A stretch of 64,000 nucleotides of DNA, taken from Incurvaria masculella (Eukaryota; Arthropoda; Insecta; Lepidoptera; Incurvariidae). The position numbers and the translations under genes were made by a program. How positions within the stretch are numbered: position 1 is the first letter of the stretch; every line of letters starts with the position of its first letter. Of this stretch, positions 31,201 to 43,200 are shown piece after piece. The stretch is from positions 6,510,001 through 6,574,000 of the forward strand of contig OX335655.1 in NCBI GenBank assembly GCA_946894095.1, written 5' to 3'. The notes beneath the pieces were generated by a model. It did no database searches. It had not been told where the DNA came from and worked only from the letters and a program-made list of their open reading frames with translations.

Positions 31201-34200
31201 ATGGTACGGAACCCTTCGTGTGCGAGCCCGACTCGTACTTGGCCGGTTTTTAACATTACAATTGTTTCCCCACACATCTATTCCGTACCTTAAAATCGAT
31301 TCTATATAGCTAAAATCAATTATTCTTAAAGTTGATATGTGCACAGTGTTTTTTATTGATCTCATCGCATAACATGCACTGGCTATCTTCCATACATATC
31401 ATAATATAACATACATATCACACTCCTTGGAAAAAGCGACGTACTTGTTTAGCACGAAATATTATCCCTGTTACTAATAAACCTAGATCATCAGCTGAAT
31501 CGTTATACAATGGTTTGTCCTTTGCATTGACAGGCAGTTTCTAATTCGATAGAAAGGGACAAAACATTGTATACCTATTCAGACGATGATCTGGGATTAT
31601 TAGTAGCAGGGTTAATGTACATATTTACTGAAACTGCCTGCTTTAATATTTGTTCATAACGATATCTTAATCAAAATTTAAATATTTATACGATCGTTTT
31701 TGTTTGAGTCGGTATTGTAATGATTTTTTTAAAGAACTATAAATGGATGGCTAATACCAAACTGAACGTCAGATATTAGCCTAAAACACGACATGGGAAC
31801 TAGGTGCCATACCAGGACTTTCCTTAAATTGCTCGGCTACATTGAACTGGATGGAAAACACGGTCAATTTTCATTGCCACTTCGATCATCGTTCATTCAA
31901 TGCAATGGTACCAACCCGGACGGGATAAACCCTACAACATAGTAAGTAAGGAAGGGGACCTACAGTTTTACGTGGAATCCGAACCACGGCCAGCCCTTAT
32001 GGTCTAAAATGGTCACCCATCCAGAACCCAACCGCGCTCAGAGCTGCTTACCCAGCTTATAGAATCTCAAGGTGTCCCACCACTGTGCTACCGAGGCTGA
32101 CAATGATAAAAATCTCTTTAGGGTGGCGTAGTTTGTCTTCGAAAGAGTATTTACTACTTCACGTTTCATGGTAGTTCGGATTAAACATAAAACTGTAGGG
32201 GCTGTACTACCGCATTGAATTAACTACGGTCAAAACGGCAATGAAAATACACGATATTTTCCTTCCATTACAATGTAGCCATGAAATATAAGAAAGTTCC
32301 TGGCATGGCACCTCGTTCCTATATGTTGTTTTGGGCTAATATCATGACACTAGAGGTGATTATAGCTAAAGATGTCCACTTTTTTATTTTGTAATTTGCT
32401 GATTTTGTAAAATTTAAGTGGGCCTTTCCGCTCAACTCCCCATACAAACGTGGAAAGAAGATCATGAGCATATTTCTTATCAGAGATCCAAAATAATACT
32501 CAAAATAGCTTTATTTGATCGAAATAGATGTCTGATGACTGTCGGGCATTGTAAAATTTTGTTAGGTTTCTAACTTATAAGGTCCGAAACTTCGAATTTT
32601 TTGCGCGTTTTATACAATAACTTTGGAGGTGGATTACTCAACGATTAACTAAAAAACCTTAAAAAGATTAGTCATCTGACGTGGCTTGTTTCATGAAGAT
32701 TTATAACAAATTTGGTTTTTGTTAGATTTTTGACTACAACGATCGTAGTTTACTTTTAGCTATAAGTCGTTTTGTAATACAATTTTTCGTAAATCTTACC
32801 AAATCAAACACTATGCGCATTGTCTGCTTTGTGGACATGTTGCATCTTACTCATCACGGAGCCTGTCTTTTTCTGTGTAACAGAGAAGGTCCCAGAGCGC
32901 GATAAATCGGTTTTGTACCTTGCCCGTGAATGAGTTAGTTCCACATTCGTAAAGTAAGGCAATGTCTTTGATGTGTCCGTTGATTCTGCATTAATAACAC
33001 ATTTGTTGAACAAAGCGACGTATGTAATTTTAGTACTAAAATTTATATTTTATTCAAATATTTGCTTATCCGTCCTGAAAGAAAATAATAATAATAAAGA
33101 GTTTACTTACACCCATTTTCACTACCATCAGCTACAAAAATCCCAAAGTTATCTTATGGTTACACCATGCGAATATGCAATCTTACTGAAAGTAAGCTAA
33201 CTAATTTCAGATAGCTGGAAATAGTGAAATCAGGGGTTAGTGGAGTGGCTGCTCTATAGACGGATACCCCCTTCCCCAGCCACTGGCCGTATTTACTTAT
33301 TTATTTATTTATTCATACAACAATATACCAAACATTACAGCGTAATGGCCAAGGCGTTAGGCAATTTATAGATAAAGTACACACCTTATTTAAAAATTAT
33401 GCAGCTTCAAAGTAAACAGCAACTGCCTTCTGGAACTCGGCCAGAGTGCAAGCATAGATGTCTATTTTGTCAGATATATCATTTAGAGCTGTAAGCGCAT
33501 GGGTGAGCGGCGCGTGACGCAGCATGTTGGTGCGCGAGGAGGGCAGCGCGAAGCGAGGATGAGAGCGCGCGCGACTGTAATTTTCTGGGGCGAACAGATT
33601 ACTAGGTATATTAAGCCTCATGAGGGTTCCATATCATTGCATTGCATTCTAGCTTGCTTCTCACAAATGTGTTGTACAGGATTTTTACGGCATCTGTACT
33701 GCGCAAATGGTACGCTTGTCTTTTGCATAGTTTGTCGACGTGATCATGAAAAAAGACAATTTGGTGTCCATGATGACACCTTAATTTTTCTGACTTGTCA
33801 CTCTCGAAAGCAAGACATCACCAAGTCAATTTTGGTATTGAATAGGCTCTCTGGAGTGACTCAATGTCAATATAGCGCACTTGTCAGTGTTGAAATAGAC
33901 CTATCGCCAGTTATCGCCCGTAGTATAGGGAATTGATAGAGTAACAACTCTCTTTAGAGGTTTTTATGCTAGTGTGTCGAGATCAATCTCGTTTAAAAAA
34001 GGCCGAGAACTCGCAAAAACGAGATCTTGCGAGATCGGGATTGCATTCTTGGTATTAATCTAATCTAATTAATAATCTTGCTATATCTCGCGGAATTTAT
34101 TTATTTATTTATTTGGAGGAAACACAGATACAGATAAAGTAATAAAACAGTAAGTTAACAAAAGACTATAGAACTAACCTGCATCCTAACCTATTCCTCG

Positions 34201-37200
34201 CTAATTAAATTATACATAAATTAGAGTGACAGTATAGCAGTCCTATTGAGCCATATTTTTTATTTTGTGCTTGAAGTTGCGCTGAGAGTCAAAGAAGATG
34301 TCTAGGTCAGATAAGTTCTTATTATAAAGCGAACACATTCTATGCAAAGGGTCCCTAAGGCCAGCGTTGGTGCGTGTCCGACCAAGGTGGAATAAGTCAC
34401 TGCATCTGGTGTTTTTTGACGGTACTCTTAGACATACAAGTTGGAGCAGGTTTGGACAGTCAAGAACATTATTGCATATCTTATGTAGCATTATTAGGTC
34501 AAAGTGTGCGCGCCGATTAGAAAGGGCGGAGAACTTGTAATCTATCAACATTTTTGCATAAGACCGTTTTCGATCATTCATTTTAAAACTTAGAAATCTG
34601 AGAAACTTTTTCTGCACACTCTCTATTCTATCAGAATAAACCTCATAGAAAGGGTTCCATACTGGGGTACAATATTCAAGTTGAGAACGAACAAACGTAA
34701 AATATAAAAGTGAGAACGTTTCAAGTTTCCTGAAAGACCTGCTAGTCCTAGTTATGAATCCAAGTAAACTAAAAGCTTTTTTTTATAATACTGTCGACGT
34801 ACTCACCGAAGTGCACTTTTGAGTCAAAGGTGACACCTAAATCTCTTATACTATGAACTCGCTCAAGGGTATGTCTTCCAATGTGATACTGGTGAAAAAT
34901 TACCTTTTTATTTTTCGTAAAAGTGATATGATTACATTTATTTAAATTTAGAGAAATTTTATTTTCAGTGCAGAAATGTTCGAATCGTTCTAAATCACGT
35001 TGAATCAGTAAACAGTCACTTAATGTACACACTGTTGCAAACAGGTTGATATCATCAGCGTATAAGAGAAATTTACAATAAGAAAAGCATTTCACAACGT
35101 CATTAATAAACATAATAAAAAGTAAGGGGCCAAGAATTAGTGACCATTAGAGGGGAGTTAGGGTGGTTAACCTTAAAACTCAGAAGGGAAAAATAAAAAT
35201 ACTAATATTGAGTCAGCGATTTACGTTTGTTTGTTACGATACGGGGTCATATCAAAACTTCTTGTTATGTTTTTCGCTTTTCTGATAATTTTTTCGTCGG
35301 TTGAATTTCTTGAAAATTTTTTTTTCCTGGTTCAAATCTTCCTATTATTTCAGATAATGACTATGCGTGGCGAAATCGGTAAAAAGGTGAAATTATTAAG
35401 GCGAACAATTTATCAACCAAAATAAAAATATAGATAAAACAAGCATACCATAAGCATACTAAGAATGTTAAAAATAAAAGGACTAGAGGCACGGTCGGCA
35501 TCCCGTCAAAACATTCTTAGTAATTGCCAATTATGATCGCATCAATTCTATTCCATTTTCATCTCAACACACCGCATTTACGATGGAATAAGTGCCATGG
35601 CAGGACCACCCCTTTTATGAGCACGGCTTCATCGAACTGGATGGAAAACACGGACGGAAAATCCGTATGATGGAACCAACCCGGGAGGGCTTAACGGGAA
35701 GGGAACCTACAGTTTTTCATGGATTCCGAACCATGGAACCGCTCGCATTAATGACGAAATGCATTTATCCAACTCAGAAAAAGAAAGATAGTGGTGCACG
35801 TGCATTGTGGGGATTTGAACCCAGACCTCTGTCGTGTAAGGCAAATCCACCCGACACTGTGGCACGATCGCTCTATCGCAAATGTCCACAGCCATTCTGT
35901 ATCATCAACAATGTAAATCAATTTACACATGAAAATTGCTCCCGAACGAACACAAAATAAATGCGGCGATGTTTAGGTAGCAAGGTGGGGAGAATCTGTC
36001 GAGCCGACCGGCCCCATCCCCCCGCGTCCACCGCAGTCTTCCTAGCTATGTTTACACGCGCTACACTCACACAGATAAGTGGCTTTACGTCCGTGTACGA
36101 GTGAAAACTGGTAATTATAGTAATGTTTTAATTGAACCTAGTTTCGGACGATTTGTATTGTTGCAAAATTAATAGCATATTATTGAAAGATAAAACTACA
36201 AAATGAATGATTCAAACCGCATTTCGAATTTTTTGTTTAGCTTATATTCGAATCTAAAAATTATAAATGAAAAAAAATGTGCTTCTAAGTTTTGCAACAT
36301 TTTAAATTTCTCACAGAATATAGAGTTTTAGGCCATTTACATATTCCAGAAAATAAAACTGAGTTAGCAGTATTTGCTTTGCAGATATTACGGAAATAGT
36401 ACAAAAAAAATATATTTACACAGTTCCGTAAATAATAAATTGTTGCAAATTTACAGTTATATTACACTTAAAATTAGTTAACATATTCGATTTTGAAATA
36501 CCATTTCTAAATATTTGTTTAGGAGATATCATTTCTTAAACATATTTCATATTTTATTTCTATCTTCCGGGCCCCCCAAAATGTTGCAAACTTAATGTAC
36601 ACACGTCCATATGAAATACTACGTTTCTGAGAAAAAAAATTGCATTTCAGATTTAATGTTTTTCTAAGTGCTGATTTAAGTCTAAAGTTCCTGGAGTATA
36701 ATGTCAATACATCCATCATTATCCTCATCAAGAACATTATTTTTTTGGAATATTTGCAAGCTTCATAGAAATCCTAGCTTTAAACTCTTGTAACTTTTTT
36801 ATTTCTTTTTGTATCAGCACGAAATAAAATCCATTGGATTTTAATATGTAGTGTGTACTTGTGTAAAAACTATTATTTAGTAAGTGAATATCATGAAATG
36901 TACTTATGACTTCCCAAAGTCTCGAGGATGAGTTAAAACATGAGAGAATCTTAATTTCTTAAATCATTAAAAAAAAAACTGACATCGAGACGCAAACTTT
37001 TAATAAGAAAACGAAGCTCTCAGTTACTGTTCATTTTCTTAAAATAAATTAAGAAAATAGGATTCGGTACTACTCTTAAGTTCTCGTGACGTTGGGAGGT
37101 CATAAATTCTTTTCATGGTGTTAATTTCTTCAAATAATATTTTTTCTAAAACAAGGAAACATTTTTTTAAATCTAATTCATTTTGTTTCGTGCTGAAAGA

Positions 37201-40200
37201 ATTAGAAACAAAAAAATTACCAGGGCTTCATTTAGGCCTTATTTAATAGTTATTTACGCGATACGTTTATAAAACGTATCGCGATACCAAGTGAGCAGCT
37301 CCCTGCATGCAAGACCGTCCGTCGGGCGACCACTCCCACGACAGCTGCTGGAGGGCTCCTAACCACTCAGTTGAGAGCTCCCTTCAAACCTAGCTCACAG
37401 CGGCCTCCAATGACCGGCAGTGCTTCATGCCTGCCGAGAAGAAGCCCGAGCAAAAGGGGCAACCCTATAGGCCCGCACCTGCACCAACTCCTCAGTTGCA
37501 GAAGACCCCACTAATACTACTACTATCAAGTGACATTTAACAAAAGGTGTCATGGGTTCTAACCTTACAAATGACCGCACTGACCTGCAAAAATATGTTT
37601 TTTGTCGATGTGCCGGACACCCTGTAATTATATAAATTAACTTTGTCTTTCATGCAAGCTCCCGAGGCGTTCAATGAGACAGTAATAGTCTCCCTGCTCA
37701 TTGTGTGCCTAAAAACATCAGTGGGCAAAATAGTCAATGCTGGAAATGACACAGTAATCATTTCAAACCGTACTCTCGAAAAATCTGCGTGCTTTTATTC
37801 GAACTCAGACATGACTCCCGATGAAGTATCAATTTGAATTTAATTTATTCAATCTCGTCAGTTCTTTATCAGTGGTCATTGTCTTGTATATTGACGAATC
37901 CAATACTTTATGTTACACCTATTGCAGGAAAATAATGAATAAAGAACTATTTTTTACAGCTGGATGTTGACATGGCAGCTTCTATTATCTTATGTCTTAA
38001 GTGTTGCTCAAAGCTAATATCATTCTATAAGTTCAAATGCCTCGCTATCAAGTCCTTCTCTTATTTAAACACATTGAAGAGTGCCACTTTAGCCAGTAGC
38101 GAGACCTACACCGAAGAAAACAAGGTGAAGGAGAGAGTAGAGGCTAATGTAAAAGTGGAACCTAAAGCTGAGCTCGATGACCATGAAGTGAAATCAGAAC
38201 CACAGGTAAGTCTTGCCTTTTTCTCGAAACAAAAAGAAACCAAAATAATGGATATAACAGATTTCTAATTTCCCTGTAATATGGATGAAAAATTTACTAA
38301 CCATTCGATTTTTGTGTTTCTGTGAATGGACCCCTAATTCTTTAAATGAGGTGGTTCATCGATTTGCATTACACTTTAGCAGTAAACAGCAATAAAATCA
38401 TCTAAATATTTTATGTCATTGTTAATGTTGTTTTACAATGTAATTTCAATTACATTACATTCGGCGAAAAACTTACAAAAAAAAAATTACATTTGTATTT
38501 GCCATTGCTGTTGTCCACACATCATTAGTGCAGAAAAAAGATCAATGCTTTAGTGTGTGGCAATTTTTTGGAGCTTCCGAATCGTTGCGCCATCTCGGTA
38601 GTAACTACTACGAATGCTATCAAACAAGCGACAATTTCAATACATCCAGCACCGAATAAATGGTTTGATTTGATTTGAGCGCTATCGAAAAGGTGATATT
38701 GCCTGTCAAAAATATTGTATGGAAAAATATCGACAGCGCTTTCGAAACCAACTATCAGTTGCATAAATATTTTTGACAGGCGATATCGCCTTCTCGATAG
38801 CGCTTACTCGATAGCGTTCGTAGTGGGGCTTCTCCTGAATAACCCCAGACTTGGTATAGTATTAGTATTTAAGAACGGCCCGTAAGCTATGCTCCCATAC
38901 AAACGTAGTTTACTAATCATTTGGAAACCGCTATTCCAATTAAATTGATATTTAATATCTAATATCAGGTAACAAATATCTGTGTCTGCATGCTTTTGTT
39001 TTTTTGAAAAATCCAAACCGAATGAAATGAATGCAAAAAGAAAATCTTCATACGAATTTTGTTTTCTCTGTGGTTTGACCCAGAATACATTAACCGAAAA
39101 AACAAAGGCATGCAGACACAGATATTTGTAGCCTCATATTAGATACCAAATATCAAGTAAGTTGGAACAGTGGTTTTCAAATCATTAGTAAACTACGTTT
39201 GTATGGGTGGCGAAATTTTCAGGTGCTTACGGGCCGACCTTAAGGGACTGATAGCACCTAATTGCAATCGGTTCCATAAGGGATAGAAATAACTACTACT
39301 TATTTCGAAATTTCAAAACGATGAAAGATGCATCTAGCTATATTTGAAATAAATATAAAAATGTATATCGTACGCTCATATTTTATGTTCAAACTTTTAT
39401 ATGGCAGTTTATGAATATTTGCCTTAATTTGAGATCAAAAAGCACCACATACTTACAGTTTTCTGTTTAAAATATAGCTAGACCATCAATCTACATATTT
39501 ACTTTTTTGAATATTTAAATTGGTTGTAATTATTTTTAAATTAGTTTTACTTACATTCTTGTTGAACTGAAAAAAATCGACTCTTATCACGCTCTTAATG
39601 ATCATAACATTACCATTTACTCAATAGCAAATTCTACATTTAAACATTTTGCTCTGCACTCACAGTTTTATAACCTGCATCAGATAAATGTCCAGGTATA
39701 TTTTTTTAAAGAGTAATATCATTTTAAATGATTGCAAACATAAGTGTCATTATCATGAGTATTTTTAAATTTTATACTTTAGTATAGTGTTCTTTATAAC
39801 TTATTTGAATTTGCCTACTGCTATTTTTAGGTTGTAGTTTTCATTACAGAAAATAAAGATTCGCAAAGTATTCAATCTTTACTTCATTTTGGCGAATCTT
39901 TCACATTAGTTTTGCTCAGTCAGCTGCCTAATGAAAAAGTTGTGTGTGATATTGATCAGGTACTGGAAGATCTAAAGCAGGAGTGCGAGGAGCTGCTGCA
40001 GTTGCCGGACCTGACCGGAGATTCGGACTACCAGCTGCTGAGTTCACTCGGAGTCGGTGACCATGATGTCGAAGCAACCCAAGGTGTCAAACATTTATTA
40101 AAACATTCAGTTCGAACAGTAGTTAGGGGCAAACTTTCTAAGCTCAAGCTGATCTCATGTCTGCTGATAAATGATAGACCTCTGGACCATACGTGCAACT

Positions 40201-43200
40201 TTTAAGGCGTAGCATACAATTATAAATGTACTCGGCGGAATCTCATCAGAACCATCCTGTCAGCCTGAGGGTTACCCACGTTCTGAACTTTTCAACGACG
40301 AAAAACCAACACCTTCCGTTAAGTCTATATTTAAATTTATATTGCATTTATGAATGTTTTAAGACAGACATCGTAAGCTTTTTTTTAAACTTGAGAAATA
40401 TTTTTATTGAAAAGAGAATAGTAAAAACAATTGGACAATAGGACCTCGTTGGTAAGGTACCACATTTTGGCTCTCGAATGTAATTTATTATTTAAATAGT
40501 TTCGAAAACTCAGAAATTTTTGTCGTTTTTTCTGTAAACATTATTTATAACCTGGGATTAGCTAATATTTCATTTAAAAACCGAATTATTCGCCTAAAGT
40601 GCGACTCCTGGCATAACAAAATCGCTATTCCTTTGTGTTCTTTCGATTTTTTACGATATCTTTGTTTTATTAAACTGGAAATGAATGGCTAATATATAAT
40701 ACTGACATTATACAATATATTTTTTTAATGGAGCGGGTGTCATGCCAGGACCTTTTTATGGTGGAAATGATAATCACGGTTCGTATGGGGATCATTTCCA
40801 TTTGATATTACAGTGATATTCCATAGTACATCATAATGATTTCTTGCAAATAAACATTTATTTATTTGTCGATAGTTAGTCTTATTTATAAATCTTGTTA
40901 ACTGCTGGTTGCTAATAATAGGTAGGTTTTTTTATTGATTGATAAATCTAGGTCACTCTTTTTTTTATAATTTAGTTAATGATTCTATCAGTATTTATTC
41001 AGTTTGTTTTTAAACTGATTAGGGAATTAAGTTTTCAGGTAGTTTATTCTTGGTTAATAGGCTATAAAATGTTTGTCTGTGTTGGACGTTGTGAGGTTTT
41101 ATTTCAAATTGTTACCTCAAGGGTGGACAAATATTTCAATCGGGGCTGCTATATTGTTCTAATAACACAAACATATTCACGATAATCATCAAAAAAATAA
41201 CAGCAGCATACCAATCAAGACTTGATAAACACCCAATTGAATTAGTCTCGAACTTGATGAATCCGAGGAGGGTCTTTACTTGACTGAAAAGAAGGGCACC
41301 GCAAGACTTAAGGTGGCCCTTCCCGACGGGACAAACTCATTCGCGGGCACGGTACAAAACTGTGCTATTACGTTTCAAAGAAAAAGACAGGCTTCGTGAT
41401 GAGGAGGATGCAACATGTCTACAAAGCAGACAATGCGCATAGTGTATGATTTGGTAAGATTTACGAAAATTTTAATTGCAAAACGACTTATAACTAAAAG
41501 AAAACCACAACCGCTGTAGTAAAAAAAAGTAGCGGCAAAATAAATACACAGTCTTCAAACCTCAGCTTCCTACCTATTACGGTTCACGAGATATAGCCCT
41601 ATGACGGACGGACTGACGGACGGACAGGGGAGGCTTAGTAATAGGGTTCCGTTTTCACCCTTTGGGTACGGAACCCTAAAAACAAACAGCCATTGTTTTG
41701 TAGGCTCCACGGCAAAAAGAAAGCGGGGTCGTCCGAAGTCGTCCGGGGCGCGCGGCGTGTGCGGGCGGTCACGCGGGCGCGAGGGCGTGTGCGACGTGTG
41801 CGGCGCGCGCGTGCGCGACGTGGCCGAGCACGCCAAGCGGCACCGGCCCGCCGGCGAGCGCGCGCGCCTCGCCTGCGCGCACTGCGAGAAGACCTTCGCC
41901 ACGCACAGCAGCCGCTACCGCCACACCCGGACCAAGCACCTCGGCATCAAGCCCTACTGCGACACCTGCCAGAAGCGTATGTTATGTTCGTTTTATTATC
42001 ATAACGGTGGAAACTGTCAGCACTCTTAAGAACGGCCCGTAAGCTTTGTCCCCCATACAAACGTAGTTTACTAATCATTTGGAAACCGCTATTCCAATTT
42101 AATTGATATTTAATATCTAATATCAGGTAACAAATATCTGTGTCTGCACGCTTTTGTTTTTTTGAAAAACCTAAACCGAATGAAATGAAAGCAATAAGAA
42201 AATCTTCATACGAATTTTGTTTTCTCTGTGATTTGACCCAGAATACATTTACCAAAAAAAACAAAGACATGCAGACTCAGATATTTGTAGCCTAATATTA
42301 GATACCAAATATCAAGTAAGTTGGAACATGGGTTTTCAAATTATTAGTAAACTACGTTTGTATGGGAGGCGAAATTTTCTGATGCTTACGGGGGCACCTT
42401 AACCCCTCGTCGGCTTGGATTTACGATTTTTAACTGCTGCTTCAAATGATTTTTTTTATAGAATTTCAAAATAAAAGTAATTATTGTTATTATATTGTAT
42501 CACTAACAGCTTAAAGCTGATGCGTGAATTAAATTTTCCCGGATTGCACTTGTTTATATTTCTTTTTTTTGTAACACCTACGTGATCGTGCACTCGCACA
42601 CTGCGGCGACGCGTTCTCACTAAGTGGCTCATGACCAACCATGTGTCAGTATTGTAACACTATCATTGCAGACGTGATCGACAAGCGCGCGCACGAGCTG
42701 GTGGTGCACACGCCGGAGCGCATGCGGCACGGCTGCGTGGTGTGCGGGCAGCGCTTCCCGCTGCCGTCCGCGCTGCGCTCGCACATGCTCACGCATTCCC
42801 GCCTGCGCCCGTTCGCGTGCACGCACTGCGGCGACGCGTTCCGCACTAAGGGTCTCATGATCAACCACGTGTCAGTATTTGGCTAAATTGTATTTATATT
42901 GTATTTATATAAGGTGAGTTTAAAATAATCTACAAGCCTTATAGGGTTGATTCAGTATCTGATATAGAACAACTTTTGCTAAGAATGTAGGCATGTAATT
43001 TTTTTTGTTCCATTTTATTTTTTGAGAAATTTAAACAGTACGTTCTGCCCAGTATTGTGAACAACTTTTGCGAAGAAACTATGCACCTATCTGTAATGGT
43101 TTCCAAGAAAATAATTTATTAAAGTGCACTAACTCTTCAACTACCTAATTAAAAATATAGGTCAACCACGGGGCATTGACCCGACCGTGACCCACTGACA

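Noticed and set aside
33499..33936. 145-residue plus-strand frame
   Set aside because: Opposite strand of a LINE reverse-transcriptase tail, which is the meaningful reading.
37537..37837. Frames on both strands near 37.6 kb
   Set aside because: No known motif, no splice context leading to a neighbouring exon, and the frames overlap each other; left unassigned.
41570..41902. Minus-strand frame opposite ZNF exon 4
   Set aside because: Antisense shadow of GC-rich finger codons plus a repeat; no family features.
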